A stretch of DNA of 64,000 nt from an uncultured Lachnospiraceae bacterium (GTDB taxonomy: Bacteria > Bacillota > Clostridia > Lachnospirales > Lachnospiraceae): assembly GCA_949948735.1 (NCBI GenBank), contig CATLGV010000003.1, forward strand, positions 1-64,000. Direction: 5' to 3'. Positions 1 to 9,369 of the stretch are shown one piece after another (within the stretch, counting starts at the first letter, position 1; each line of letters begins with the position of its first letter). The position numbers were made by a program, and so were the translations under genes. The notes under the pieces are model-generated. The model was not told the DNA's origin, searched no databases, and saw only the letters and a program-made list of their open reading frames with translations.

Positions 1-112
1 CCCTCACGTAAGACCCTAAAACCAGACCCTCTCGAAGAACCCTAAAAAACTATGCTGTTTTTAATGCCAAACCCTATCGACAGACCCTAAAATAGATTGG
101 CAAACCCTAAAG
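1..112. repeat. ACCCT motif array with 13-bp spacing
   Basis: Seen directly: ACCCT (often extended to RACCCTAAA) occurs at 13, 26, 39, 71, 84 and 104, and CCCT opens the window at 1. Three consecutive copies are exactly 13 bp apart, and the 71/84 pair is also 13 bp apart. On the minus strand the unit reads TTTAGGGT. The stretch has no convincing reading frame and lies just downstream of the HEPN gene. The pattern resembles iterons or an array of protein-binding sites at an element end. Its function is unknown, and the array may continue left of the window. Confidence 0.55.
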
Positions 113-166
113 AACTTTGATTATCCTATTTCTAACCGATGCCTGGTACTTTCTTTATATAAATTT

Positions 167-829
167 TTATGGTTCTAATCTGAATGCTCTATCTATAAAT
201 TCTAAAATCGCATCATACATTTTGAGTATATCCTTATAGTCCAAATAAAGTTGCTTATCTTCCTCTCTGTAATCAATTCCAAATTTTTCAAACTTCTCAA
301 AATCTCTAACGAGTCTTCCGCCATTATGTACAACCATATTTCTCGCATCACGAATTACAGTTATATATTCCCATTGCCGATCTGCAGTAAATCCTTTGAT
401 TTCAACAACTTCCTTTAAATACTTTGCCGCCCGCTCAAGCCCACTTCCCTTAATATCCTTAAGTTCTTTGGTTAAATGCTTCATATTCATATGTACACGG
501 CATAAAGTATTGACTGCCTCCTCTAAAATCGACACCATTGTTAATAAAAGGGAATACTGTGTATACATCCAAACTCGGCTTGTATGCAATGAACCACTTG
601 TCATTGCCCATGACTCTGTAACAAAATCCCCTTGTTCCCTTGCTTCCGCTGCCATCTGGTGATATCCTTCCGCAATCATATCCAAAGCTATTTTATTATT
701 TTCAATCACACTCCGAAATGGATATAGGTCACAATGTGCAATATATAGAGCCATTTCACCTGGCTTTTCCATATTATAAAATGACATATCTGGGAACTTA
801 ACATTGCTTTCAATACTATGAATATCCAT
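167..829 (-). CDS. HEPN-domain protein (probable RNase toxin/effector)
   Basis: A 220-residue protein with no signal peptide or membrane segment. Near its C-terminal third it carries the HEPN signature R-x4-H (R163-N-M-V-V-H168) inside RDARNMVVHNGG, preceded by helical segments (EEAVNTLC, LERAAKYLKEVVEI) typical of the HEPN fold. HEPN proteins with this motif are usually metal-independent RNases in toxin-antitoxin, abortive-infection and CRISPR systems, so RNA cleavage is inferred. The ATG at 829 is preferred because AAAGGA lies just upstream; a GTG 24 bp earlier lacks a Shine-Dalgarno. It follows the nuclease-like gene by 27 bp and is probably co-transcribed with it. The exact subfamily is not recognised. 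Confidence 0.7.
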   Translation of the reverse strand: MDIHSIESNVKFPDMSFYNMEKPGEMALYIAHCDLYPFRSVIENNKIALDMIAEGYHQMAAEAREQGDFVTESWAMTSGSLHTSRVWMYTQYSLLLTMVSILEEAVNTLCRVHMNMKHLTKELKDIKGSGLERAAKYLKEVVEIKGFTADRQWEYITVIRDARNMVVHNGGRLVRDFEKFEKFGIDYREEDKQLYLDYKDILKMYDAILEFIDRAFRLEP

Positions 830-856
830 CTTGTATCCTTTCGATTCTATCACTTT

Positions 857-1762
857 TTAATGAATAATCTGTATATCACTTGGTATACTTTCAAACGTAG
901 AAGCAAGCACTGCATTTTTCATGGTAGGATATTTTTCAGCTTCATTAATTAAATCGCTTGCTTCCATCTTTCCTTTAACAAGTGCCGTCACTAAATCAAC
1001 ATAAAAACATACTTCATAATACGCTTCTGAATCAACTGCTCGTGCATGAATTAAATCTGTTTCAACAGACAATGGCGACAGTCCTTGAAGTTTTCTCTCC
1101 GTAAATACTCTATCCGCCACCTTATAAAAATCGCCATTTATATCGAAATAAACCAATGGAACCTCATATCTACTTGTTATAAGATCGTTATAAATATATG
1201 ACATACCATCACCGCTAACTTTCACCTGTAATCCAGCATCCATACCGCTAGTTCTGGTACTCCCATTCATTTGTGCCCGCATTCCATTCCCCATGATCCA
1301 GATAATATCCCTCTGCGTATCCGACGGATTATAGTATTGAGAATATGCCTTTTTTGTGCTTTCGAGTCCCGTTCCCCACGCCTCAAATTTTTTTGCTGTT
1401 TCCATTCTAACTCTTTTTCTACTTGCAATACGAAGCCAATTCAAATTTATATCTTCGTTGTCCCTACATCTTCTTACAATTACAGCCTCAGCAATTTTGC
1501 CCATCATGCGCATTACTGTCCGCATAGTATCTATCTCTAATATTGTTTTTAACGAAAATTTATTATCTTCATAACGTACATAACCTGCATCTTCTACTAA
1601 AATCCTAAATAGTTCTGGCCCGTAATACCCTTGCAATATTGTTAAATCTCTTTTTCCATGGATAAACTCTGTAAATGGTTGTGAACCGATTATCCGCCCT
1701 TCTCCATCTAAACACATAAGAGTCAACCTGAGATTATTTTTCCCGTATATTATTTCTGGCAT
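857..1762 (-). CDS. Putative PD-(D/E)XK-like nuclease paired with HEPN protein
   Basis: A 301-residue soluble protein that I cannot assign to a named family. Residues 89-99 (GKIAEAVIVRR) form a helix with a conserved-looking Glu92. Residues 172-183 (SGMDAGLQVKVS) match the D-x(3)-Q-x-K variant of the PD-(D/E)XK core seen in Mrr-like restriction endonucleases (D175, Q179, K181). That makes a DNA nuclease plausible but unproven. The start is the ATG at 1762, 9 nt after GGGGAG; a GTG two codons upstream is too close to that site. It is the first gene of a two-gene operon with the HEPN protein, beside a phage-gene remnant, a setting typical of defence islands. Confidence 0.55.
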   Translation of the reverse strand: MPEIIYGKNNLRLTLMCLDGEGRIIGSQPFTEFIHGKRDLTILQGYYGPELFRILVEDAGYVRYEDNKFSLKTILEIDTMRTVMRMMGKIAEAVIVRRCRDNEDINLNWLRIASRKRVRMETAKKFEAWGTGLESTKKAYSQYYNPSDTQRDIIWIMGNGMRAQMNGSTRTSGMDAGLQVKVSGDGMSYIYNDLITSRYEVPLVYFDINGDFYKVADRVFTERKLQGLSPLSVETDLIHARAVDSEAYYEVCFYVDLVTALVKGKMEASDLINEAEKYPTMKNAVLASTFESIPSDIQIIH

Positions 1763-1801
1763 ATCCACCAGCTCCCCTTTTCAAAAATATATAGGAAAAT
1801 A

Positions 1802-1840
1802 CAGCCTTTTCCTATTAATAAGTATACCAGAAAAAGGCTG
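1802..1840. other. Inverted repeat upstream of nuclease/HEPN operon
   Basis: CAGCCTTTT at 1802-1810 pairs with AAAAGGCTG at 1832-1840 around a 21-nt loop. A TATACT hexamer (minus strand) lies in the loop. It could be a terminator closing the phage remnant, an operator over the promoter of the nuclease/HEPN operon, or both. No strong -35 box is evident. Confidence 0.4.
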
Positions 1841-1860
1841 CCCCCACAATCCGAACACGC

Positions 1861-2430
1861 TCAAAAATTGTCGAAATCCACCTGCGTAGCCAATTCCACA
1901 TATGCCTCCCGACACCCATGATTCCGGCTCTCCACATACATATCATTCACCATCCCGATAGTAAGCAGATTCAGATCCCGGATAGAAAGCCCCAGCGGCA
2001 CGCACCGGAGCAGGAACAGCAGCGTTGTCATTGTCCGGTCTGTTGGGCGAAGTTTTTTAGCCTCCGCATCCGTCCTCACATTCAGCCCCCACAGCTCGAT
2101 CAGCTTCGGCAGTACCTGGTAAATGGAAATGTCCCGAACTCATCCAGCCATTCCTCCGGCGTATCCGGAATCGCCCCGTCCGCGTGCTTCGCCATCACAT
2201 AACAGCAAAAGCACAAAGCCTCCATCGTCATTTTTTATATCCCGTTTTGAATTATAAATAGCATTCAGACATTTTGCGATTCGCCTTACCTCTTCAATAA
2301 CTTCTAACGGTATATTGTACCTTTCCCTTAATAGATACAGTTCCGTCACCTGCTTTTCATTCCATACTTTTGCTGTCATATCTTCAACGCCCTCCTTTAT
2401 CAAATTTTTCACTCCTGCAATAGCGGTCAT
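1861..2430 (-). pseudogene. Frame-broken phage structural (tail-assembly-type) gene remnant
   Basis: Three overlapping reading frames make one continuous protein only if two single-base indels are corrected. Frame 1 runs from 2430 to an A6 run near 2231-2236. The next frame reads MTMEALCFCCYVMAK...PDTPEEWLDEFGTF. At about 2132 the frame returns to SIYQVLPKLIELWGLN, then LGLSIRDLNLLTIGMVNDMY, ending at 1861. The last two parts resemble small proteins of Firmicutes siphophages encoded before the tape-measure gene (tail assembly chaperone type); that match is from memory. The shifts do not sit on classical -1 slippery heptamers, so decay is more likely than programmed frameshifting. No other phage genes are nearby. 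Confidence 0.5.
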
Positions 2431-2483
2431 ATCATCCCCTTACATTCATCCTACTGATACTCAGAACCTCCTTATTCCACAGC

Positions 2484-2530
2484 ACGCAAAAAAAGCCCCT
2501 GCTACTCTTTGTATAAAGTAACAGGGGCTT
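2484..2530 (-). terminator. Intrinsic terminator of ppdK
   Basis: AAAGCCCCTG at 2492-2501 pairs with CAGGGGCTTT at 2521-2530 and the stem extends inward through TACT/AGTA. On the minus strand the stem is followed by seven T residues. It lies about 55 bp after the ppdK stop codon. Confidence 0.85.
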
Positions 2531-2586
2531 TCTCTTTATTGATACCTATGAATAACCACTATGCTATTTGCTGGTTTCCGAGTGTA

Positions 2587-5223
2587 TTACTTGTCGTTAA
2601 TCGCCGCCTGTGCCGCCGCCAGTCTTGCAATCGGCACTCTGAACGGTGAGCAGGATACATAATCCAGACCAATCTTATGGCAGAACTCTACGGAAGAAGG
2701 ATCTCCGCCGTGCTCGCCGCAGATACCGATATGAAGCTTCGGATTAACCGGCTTGCCGAGCTTGATGGACAGCTCCATCAGCTTGCCAACGCCTGTCTGG
2801 TCAAGCTTCGCAAACGGATCGTTCTCGAAGATCTTGGTATCATAGTAAGCATCCAGGAACTTTCCTGCATCGTCACGTGAGAAGCCGAATGTCATCTGTG
2901 TCAGATCATTCGTACCGAAGCAGAAGAAGTCAGCCTCTGTTGCGATCTCGTCCGCTGTCAGAGCCGCTCTCGGAATCTCGATCATCGTACCTACTTCATA
3001 TGCTAACTGAACGCCTGCTGCCGCGATTTCAGCGTCCGCTGTCTCAACGACAACCTTCTTGACGAATTTCAACTCTTTGATCTCGCATACAAGCGGAATC
3101 ATAATCTCCGGCTTTACAGACCAGTCCGGATGTGCCTTCTGTACCTCAATTGCCGCACGGATAACCGCCTTTGTCTGCATCCTGGCAATCTCAGGATATG
3201 TTACGGCAAGACGACAGCCTCTGTGGCCCATCATCGGATTGAACTCATGCAGAGACGTGATAATATTCTTGATGGTCTCTACAGACTTACCCTGTGCGTC
3301 CGCAAGCTTCTTGATGTCCTCCTCCTCTGTCGGAACAAACTCGTGAAGAGGCGGATCCAGGAAACGAATCGTAACCGGGTTGCCCTCCAGCGCCTCATAC
3401 AGCGCCTTGAAGTCTCCCTGCTGGTAAGGAAGGATCTTGTCCAATGCCGCTTCTCTCTCCTCCACGGTATCAGAACAAATCATCTCACGGAATGCCGCAA
3501 TTCTGTCCTCCTCAAAGAACATATGCTCTGTACGGCAGAGGCCGATACCCTCCGCACCAAGCTCTCTCGCCTTCTTCGCATCCGCCGGCGTATCCGCGTT
3601 GGTTCTTACCTTTAACTTCCTGAACTTATCCGCCCACGCCATAACTCTGCCGAATTCGCCGGCAATCGTAGCGTCAACGGTAGCAATCTGACCGTCATAA
3701 ATATTACCTGTCGTACCGTCAATGGAGATATAGTCTCCCTCATGGAACTCCTTGCCAGCCAGTGTAAACTTCTTATTTGCCTCATCCATCGCGATATCGC
3801 CGCAGCCGGATACACAGCAGGTACCCATACCACGTGCAACAACCGCCGCGTGAGAGGTCATACCGCCGCGGACAGTCAGAATACCCTGAGAAGCCTTCAT
3901 ACCTGTAATATCCTCCGGAGATGTCTCCAGACGTACAAGAACTACCTTCTCGCCTCTTGCATTCCAGGCTTCCGCATCCTCAGCCGTAAATACAATCTTA
4001 CCGCATGCAGCGCCCGGTGACGCGCCCAGACCCTTTCCTACAGGTGTCGCAGCCTTTAACGCCTGCGCGTCAAACTGCGGATGCAGCAATGTGTCAAGAT
4101 TACGGGGATCAATCATGGCAACAGCCTCTTCCTCTGTCTTGTGGCCCTCATCCACCAAATCACATGCAATCTTCAAAGCTGCCTGCGCCGTTCTCTTACC
4201 GTTGCGGCACTGTAACATATACAGCTTCTTATTCTCAACGGTAAACTCCATATCCTGCATATCATGGTAGTGATTCTCGAGCGTCTCACAAACCTTGATG
4301 AACTCTGCGTATGCTTCCGGGAACTCCTGCTCCATCTGAGCAATCGGCATCGGTGTACGGACACCCGCAACAACGTCCTCGCCCTGCGCGTTCTTTAAGA
4401 ACTCACCCATCAGCTTCTTCTCGCCCGTAGCCGGATCTCGCGTAAATGCAACGCCCGTACCGGACTCATTATTTAAGTTACCGAATACCATCGGCATTAC
4501 GTTGACTGCAGTACCCCATGAATACGGGATATCATTGTCACGACGGTATACGTTTGCACGAGGATTGTCCCATGAACGGAACACAGCCTCAATCGCAAGC
4601 TTCAGCTGCTCTACAGGATCTGAAGGGAAGTCCTTACCCAGCTGATTCTTGTACTCAGCCTTAAACTGCTCCGCCAGCGTCTTCAGATCCGCCGCAGTGA
4701 GGTCCACATCGTACTGAACGCCCTTCTCCTCCTTCATCTTATCAATCAGCTGCTCAAAATACTTCTTGCCGACTTCCATAACGACGTCTGAGAACATCTG
4801 GATAAAACGTCTGTAGGAATCGTATACAAAACGCTCGAACGCAGGATCAGGATTACCCTTGATCATCGCGTCGACAACTTCGTCATTTAAACCAAGATTT
4901 AAGATAGTATCCATCATACCGGGCATAGATGCACGAGCGCCTGAACGTACGGATACAAGCAAAGGATTCTTGAGGTCTCCGAACTTCTTTCCGTTTACCT
5001 TTTCCATCTCCGCAACGCCGTCCATAGCCTGCGCCATAATCTCGTCGTTGATTTTACGTCCATCTTCATAATACTGTGTGCAGGCTTCCGTTGTGATTGT
5101 GAAGCCCTGTGGTACAGGCAGTCCGATGCTTGTCATCTCTGCGAGGTTCGCGCCCTTGCCGCCGAGAAGGTTCCGCATGCTCATATCGCCTTCTTTAAAT
5201 GAATATACCCACTTTTTACTCAT
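2587..5223 (-). CDS. ppdK: Pyruvate, phosphate dikinase
   Basis: Interconverts pyruvate, ATP and Pi with PEP, AMP and PPi in the cytoplasm. In clostridia it commonly works in the glycolytic direction with PPi or supports gluconeogenesis. The 878 residues match the family length (about 874). The N-terminal ATP-grasp domain begins KKWVYSFKEGD with GGKGANLAEM. The phosphohistidine domain contains GGMTSHAAVVARGMG with the catalytic His near residue 455. The C-terminal PEP/pyruvate TIM barrel contains GICGEHGGDP with the catalytic Cys. It is a single gene with its own promoter (5297-5325) and terminator. The start is supported by AAGGAGAAAGGC before the ATG. Confidence 0.98.
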   Translation of the reverse strand: MSKKWVYSFKEGDMSMRNLLGGKGANLAEMTSIGLPVPQGFTITTEACTQYYEDGRKINDEIMAQAMDGVAEMEKVNGKKFGDLKNPLLVSVRSGARASMPGMMDTILNLGLNDEVVDAMIKGNPDPAFERFVYDSYRRFIQMFSDVVMEVGKKYFEQLIDKMKEEKGVQYDVDLTAADLKTLAEQFKAEYKNQLGKDFPSDPVEQLKLAIEAVFRSWDNPRANVYRRDNDIPYSWGTAVNVMPMVFGNLNNESGTGVAFTRDPATGEKKLMGEFLKNAQGEDVVAGVRTPMPIAQMEQEFPEAYAEFIKVCETLENHYHDMQDMEFTVENKKLYMLQCRNGKRTAQAALKIACDLVDEGHKTEEEAVAMIDPRNLDTLLHPQFDAQALKAATPVGKGLGASPGAACGKIVFTAEDAEAWNARGEKVVLVRLETSPEDITGMKASQGILTVRGGMTSHAAVVARGMGTCCVSGCGDIAMDEANKKFTLAGKEFHEGDYISIDGTTGNIYDGQIATVDATIAGEFGRVMAWADKFRKLKVRTNADTPADAKKARELGAEGIGLCRTEHMFFEEDRIAAFREMICSDTVEEREAALDKILPYQQGDFKALYEALEGNPVTIRFLDPPLHEFVPTEEEDIKKLADAQGKSVETIKNIITSLHEFNPMMGHRGCRLAVTYPEIARMQTKAVIRAAIEVQKAHPDWSVKPEIMIPLVCEIKELKFVKKVVVETADAEIAAAGVQLAYEVGTMIEIPRAALTADEIATEADFFCFGTNDLTQMTFGFSRDDAGKFLDAYYDTKIFENDPFAKLDQTGVGKLMELSIKLGKPVNPKLHIGICGEHGGDPSSVEFCHKIGLDYVSCSPFRVPIARLAAAQAAINDK

Positions 5224-5296
5224 TGCCTTTCTCCTTTACTGATATGATTACTTTACAGTGTGCCAGAAAATCCCATTAACACACTACACGTAATAA

Positions 5297-5325
5297 ATGA
5301 TAAACATAATATGGATAATTGTCAA
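5297..5325 (-). promoter_or_regulatory. Sigma-A type promoter of ppdK
   Basis: On the minus strand TTGACA (5320-5325), a 17-bp spacer and TATCAT (5297-5302). It lies about 75 bp upstream of the ppdK start codon and is AT-rich. Confidence 0.75.
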
Positions 5326-5374
5326 GAATTTATCAATGATTTTTGAAAAAATTCTGGTGTTTTTTCTGCCACGG

Positions 5375-6277
5375 CTACAGCATATGAATCCTGCCCTCCC
5401 CGCGCGCGTAAAAATACACGGAATACGAGAGCACCTCCTCCGTTTTTACCTGCGTATCGTTTACCTCCTGTATCATTTCTTTTATATGCGCCGCCTCCTG
5501 CCTGCCGTCCGACGCCAGCAGCAATACCTCGTGCACCGATGACGGAATAATATAAATATCCCGCTGCACCGCTTCGGCAAAATCCCTGAGCAAATCCGGA
5601 TACAAAATGCACGCCGCGCCATGCACCCTGCTCTTGTTGCTCAGCACATAAAGCGGAAGCAGCGGCTTCTCCTCTCCCGCCTGCGCCCTGTCCCCGCAGC
5701 ATGACAGCTCCTGCAGCACCTCCTGCATGCTTTTGATTTCGTATTTGCTTAACACCGGCGTATTATGGCGCGCGGCCTTGTACAGCTCCGTCACAGAGAC
5801 ATTCCACAGCTTCAAATGCGCATTGTGTATCAGGATTGTCGCGCTGCCAAAGCATTCCTCCGCTATCAGGAACTGAAAAACAATCGATAAATCGTGAAAG
5901 CCGATATGCGGTACATCCCTTAAAAGCTCCTGATTCTGCTCCGTGTTAATCAGCTTGTAGACAATTCGGTGTCTGACCTCCCCGTAATTGAGGAGCTTGC
6001 GCATATCAACGCTCCTGTTCACCCGATTCCGCTCATATATCTCCAAAAGCTCATCCACGATTCCGCCAAGCGTCGTCTGTCCGCTCCTGTAATCCTCATA
6101 ATAAGAATTCAGATATATTGTCGGCGAAATATTGCTGTCATCCTGCTTTAAGGTCAGTCCGCACAGAATCACCCCGTTGTTTTTCATCACGTCGCCGATG
6201 CTTATCCGGTACGCGCCGCCAACCCTTTTTTGCACCTCATTTTTTATTAAGACCGTAAAGCTGGTAAACTCCATCAA
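5375..6277 (-). CDS. DUF5688 family protein
   Basis: A 300-residue protein that I recognise as the DUF5688 type common in Lachnospiraceae; its function is unknown. The N-terminus (FTSFTVLIKNEVQKRVG) is followed by a segment on the Leu/Ile-rich pattern GGIVDELLEIYERNRV and a central domain with WNVSVTELYKAARHNTP. The C-terminus, PSSVHEVLLLAS, is reminiscent of families that act on ligands or peptides. There is no signal peptide or membrane helix, so it is probably cytoplasmic. It stands alone between ppdK and efp on the same strand. Members of this family are often multicopy in a genome, but no second copy is present here. Confidence 0.7.
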   Translation of the reverse strand: MMEFTSFTVLIKNEVQKRVGGAYRISIGDVMKNNGVILCGLTLKQDDSNISPTIYLNSYYEDYRSGQTTLGGIVDELLEIYERNRVNRSVDMRKLLNYGEVRHRIVYKLINTEQNQELLRDVPHIGFHDLSIVFQFLIAEECFGSATILIHNAHLKLWNVSVTELYKAARHNTPVLSKYEIKSMQEVLQELSCCGDRAQAGEEKPLLPLYVLSNKSRVHGAACILYPDLLRDFAEAVQRDIYIIPSSVHEVLLLASDGRQEAAHIKEMIQEVNDTQVKTEEVLSYSVYFYARGEGRIHML

Positions 6278-6322
6278 CTATAAAACTCCTCCTTTTTATT
6301 CCGCTCCTCTTTATCGCGCAAA

Positions 6323-6370
6323 AAAAGACAACGATAAAGGATTCCAAAAAATCACTTCTCGTTGTCTTTT
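6323..6370 (-). terminator. Intrinsic terminator of efp
   Basis: AAAAGACAACGA (6323-6334) pairs with TCGTTGTCTTTT (6359-6370) across a 24-nt loop. On the minus strand the stem runs into T7. It begins 45 bp downstream of the efp stop codon. Confidence 0.75.
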
Positions 6371-6414
6371 ATTAAAATCATATAAGCGCCGATACGCCCT
6401 TTGCCGGTCGGGCA

Positions 6415-6972
6415 TTAGACTCTTGACAGATACTCTCCGGTTCTTGTGTCAATCTTAATCTTGTCCCCCTGCTCTACAAACAACGGAACATACACAACAG
6501 CTCCCGTCTCAACGGTCGCCGGCTTCGTCGCGCCTGTAGCGGTATCGCCCTTAAAGCCCGGCTCGGTATCGGTAATCTCCAGCTCTACAAACAGAGGCGG
6601 CTCAATCGCAAATACATTGCCGTTGTGCGAGCACACCTTAACCATCTCATTTTCCTTGACAAACTTCAGCGCATCCCCAACGCTGTCCGCGTTCAGGCCG
6701 ATTTGCTCATAGTTCTCCGTATCCATGAAATAATATAAGTCGCCGTCCTCATACAAATACTGCATATCTTTTCTATCAATACGCGCCTGCGGGCATTTTT
6801 CCGTAGGTCTGAAGGTCTTCTCCACAACGCCGCCGTTGATAATGTTCTTCAGCTTCGTCCTGACAAAGGCCGCGCCCTTACCCGGCTTTACATGCTGGAA
6901 TTCAATAATCTGATAGATATTATTCTCGAACTCGATTGTAATACCATTCCTGAAATCTCCTGCTGATATCAT
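6415..6972 (-). CDS. efp: Translation elongation factor P
   Basis: Binds ribosomes stalled at polyproline stretches and promotes peptide-bond formation. The 185-residue length is typical. The N-terminal KOW-like domain has the loop [14 protein letters not shown], with Lys32 at the tip where many bacteria add a modification. The central and C-terminal OB domains follow ([29 protein letters not shown]). No YjeA/EpmA-type modification gene is in the window. It is monocistronic, with promoter 7021-7049 and terminator 6323-6370. The start has TAGGAGG upstream. Confidence 0.98.
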   Translation of the reverse strand: MISAGDFRNGITIEFENNIYQIIEFQHVKPGKGAAFVRTKLKNIINGGVVEKTFRPTEKCPQARIDRKDMQYLYEDGDLYYFMDTENYEQIGLNADSVGDALKFVKENEMVKVCSHNGNVFAIEPPLFVELEITDTEPGFKGDTATGATKPATVETGAVVYVPLFVEQGDKIKIDTRTGEYLSRV

Positions 6973-7020
6973 AAACTATTCCTCCTAATATTCACTTTTC
7001 ACGTTTACAATCCATTGACC

Positions 7021-7049
7021 ATTTTATAACAAAATCAGCCACATTTCAA
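7021..7049 (-). promoter_or_regulatory. Promoter of efp
   Basis: On the minus strand TTGAAA (7044-7049), a 17-bp spacer and TAAAAT (7021-7026), about 50 bp upstream of the efp start. Confidence 0.65.
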
Positions 7050-7096
7050 CTACTATTTTTTACATTTCGCGAAAAGCCGGATTCTCTTTCATAAAA

Positions 7097-9085
7097 TCAG
7101 TCAAAATACTGGAATCTTCCGACAAGCTCCTTGAGCATATCCGCCTGCGACGACAGCTCCTGAGAAGCTGCGGCGCTTTCCTGCGAGGTCGCGGAATTTG
7201 ATTCCACTACGCCGGCAATCTGATTGATGCCCTCCGTAATCTGTGCCGCCGCTTCTGCCTGATTGTCGGAAGCCTCCGCAATCTCCGAAATGGACTCGCC
7301 GACTGTTCTGGCGTTGTTCACAACCGCTATTAACGATTCCGCCGTAGATTTTGCCAGCCTGGTTCCCTCTTCCACCGCCATAATGGCGTTCTGTATCAAA
7401 TCCTTCGTATTCTTTGCCGCCTCCGAGCTCTGCTCCGCAAGCGTGCCGACCTGCGTTGCAACCACCGCAAAGCCCTTGCCTGCCTCTCCTGCCCTTGCCG
7501 CCTCAATAGACGCGTTCAGGGCAAGCAGGTTGGTCTGATCCGCTATCTCCTCAATGCTGCTGATAATCTCCGCTATCTTATCCGACGCCTCCCGGATTTT
7601 GGCCATGGCGTTTGTATTCAGCTTCATCTGCTCGTTGCTCTCAAGGATCCGGTCGTTCATTCCCTCGACAGTCGCCCGCGCCTTCTCCGCATTCCTGGCG
7701 TTGATGTGAATCTTTTCCGATATATCCGTCATTGTCGCCGTCAGCTCCTCAATCGCGCTTGCCTGATCGGTAGCGCCCTCCGCCAGAAGCTGCGCCGCGC
7801 CGGACAGATCCACCGCGCCCATCCGGACACTCTCCGCGTTCTTATCAATATCCTTCATCGCGCCGCTCAGTGAGGCGATAATGCCGCGGAAGGAGTCGCT
7901 GATTTGTGCGAAATCCCCTTTGTAATTTTCATCAATGGTCAGCATAAAGTTTCCCGCAGACAGCTTGGACATATGATCGCTGATGTCCGCAATAACCGTA
8001 TTCAAATCCGAGATCGTCTCGGAGAGGCAGTTCATCAGGATTGCCGTCTCGTCATTTGTCACCGGTACCGGCGCCGCGGAATGCAGGTCTCCCTGCGCCA
8101 GAAGCTTGAGCCGGTCAACCGACGTTATAATCGGCCTGGCGACTGCCTTGCCCAGTTGGATGCCGTTCCAGACGCCGAACACCGTAAAGGCAATCACAAA
8201 GACCACCGTAAGCCCCAGCGCGAGATAGAATTTCCCCAGAAATTCGTTCCTGACAGCCGCGACGCCGATGCTCCAGCCATCCGTATCCGGAACCTGTGAA
8301 TATGCCACTACCTTTGTCACGCCTCCGTAAGAATAAGTACCTGTACCGTTCCCGCCTGCAATCATCTGTTTACAGATATTGCTGTATTTTCTGAGCCTGG
8401 GGTTGGTGTCGCCAAGCGCAATGCTGTCCTCCACGCCGACAAGCGACGAATCGAGATCCGCGATTGTAATGCCGTTTGAATCCAGCATAAAGGCCGTACC
8501 GCCCTCTCCAACCTTGATAGAACGCATAATATCGTTGAGGAACTCGCCGTCCGGTATATAGACCACAACGCCCACCGGCGTCGTCCCCGGCACACCGCCT
8601 TCCCACAAGGGCGCCGCCACTGCAAAGGATACCGTTTTCAGTACATTGCTGTAGGCCGGCGTCGAAATATATGTATTTCCCTTTATACCCTCCTTAAAGT
8701 AATCCCTGTCGGAGAGATCCTCGCCCGAAATCATGTCAATGCCGTTGCTGTCAAGCAGAAAGCCGCCGCTGAAATGATGATCCCTGATGCGCTGGTCTAA
8801 AATAGCCGCCTTCTCCTCGGCAGACCGCTCCGGATCCGCAAGACGCGCTATGCTTCCGGTCTCATATGCGATTGACACATATTCCTGCAATGCCGCGGAC
8901 ACATAAGCGGCCGCCACGTCCGAGGTGTTGTTGATGGTCTCCGACACGGCGCTGATAGACGAAATATAGCTCAGGACAGACGTTATCACACCCAGAATAA
9001 TACAGCAAAGCATAATAATTTGCCCGAACCGCCTTGAAATCTTCTTCTCAATGCTGGTGAATTGATTGTTGTTTTGTTTTTGCAT
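7097..9085 (-). CDS. Methyl-accepting chemotaxis protein with dCache sensor
   Basis: A membrane receptor that reports an extracellular ligand to CheA/CheW. The 662-residue layout is: a first membrane helix near 21-43, an extracytoplasmic dCache-like region to about 285, a second membrane helix ([15 protein letters not shown]), a HAMP domain, then a long coiled-coil signalling domain. The hairpin tip reads [22 protein letters not shown]. The ATG at 9085 is chosen because it follows GGGGG; a TTG start 39 bp upstream lacks a ribosome site. No che or flagellar genes are in the window, so the receptor is an orphan here. The ligand cannot be told from the sequence. Confidence 0.93.
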   Translation of the reverse strand: MQKQNNNQFTSIEKKISRRFGQIIMLCCIILGVITSVLSYISSISAVSETINNTSDVAAAYVSAALQEYVSIAYETGSIARLADPERSAEEKAAILDQRIRDHHFSGGFLLDSNGIDMISGEDLSDRDYFKEGIKGNTYISTPAYSNVLKTVSFAVAAPLWEGGVPGTTPVGVVVYIPDGEFLNDIMRSIKVGEGGTAFMLDSNGITIADLDSSLVGVEDSIALGDTNPRLRKYSNICKQMIAGGNGTGTYSYGGVTKVVAYSQVPDTDGWSIGVAAVRNEFLGKFYLALGLTVVFVIAFTVFGVWNGIQLGKAVARPIITSVDRLKLLAQGDLHSAAPVPVTNDETAILMNCLSETISDLNTVIADISDHMSKLSAGNFMLTIDENYKGDFAQISDSFRGIIASLSGAMKDIDKNAESVRMGAVDLSGAAQLLAEGATDQASAIEELTATMTDISEKIHINARNAEKARATVEGMNDRILESNEQMKLNTNAMAKIREASDKIAEIISSIEEIADQTNLLALNASIEAARAGEAGKGFAVVATQVGTLAEQSSEAAKNTKDLIQNAIMAVEEGTRLAKSTAESLIAVVNNARTVGESISEIAEASDNQAEAAAQITEGINQIAGVVESNSATSQESAAASQELSSQADMLKELVGRFQYFD

Positions 9086-9369
9086 ACTGTTTCCCCCGTT
9101 TCTCTGTTGCGCTTTATTGAACAATCCGTGAATAAGAACTACAAAACTTATATTTGAGTAAAAAAAATGAATATAAATAAAATGTGTGAAAGAAAATCGT
9201 TTGCCGACACCATTTTATATATATTCATCCTATGTAGTATTAAAGTCATGCAAATGCTCATCCAACTACATTATATCAAACCGAAACAAATTTTTCCAGA
9301 GTTTCAAGAAAATTTCGTAAATTTTCTTAAAACTCTGGAAACGCGCATCGTTCTTCCCGTCCGGGCCGT
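9086..9369. other. AT-rich intergenic region between MCP and aro cluster
   Basis: 284 bp with no credible gene. It holds the terminator of the aro cluster (9296-9338) and the untranslated leader of the chemotaxis receptor, which is markedly AT-rich. I could not place a confident promoter or a SigD-type box in it. Confidence 0.5.
9296..9338 (-). terminator. Intrinsic terminator of the aro cluster
   Basis: CCAGAGTTT (9296-9304) plus AAGAAAATTT pairs with AAATTTTCTT plus AAACTCTGG (ending 9338) around a CGT loop, a near-perfect stem of about 20 bp. On the minus strand it is followed by a T5 run. It lies 30 bp after the aroQ stop. Confidence 0.8.

Noticed and set aside
1..112. Telomere-like or CRISPR-like repeat
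   Set aside because: The unit TTTAGGGT looks like a telomere repeat, but spacers vary and the host features are bacterial. There are no uniform repeats and unique spacers of CRISPR size.
9086..9369. SigD flagellar-type promoter for the chemotaxis receptor
   Set aside because: GTCGGCAAAC hints at a -10 part, but no TAAA element is found at the right spacing.
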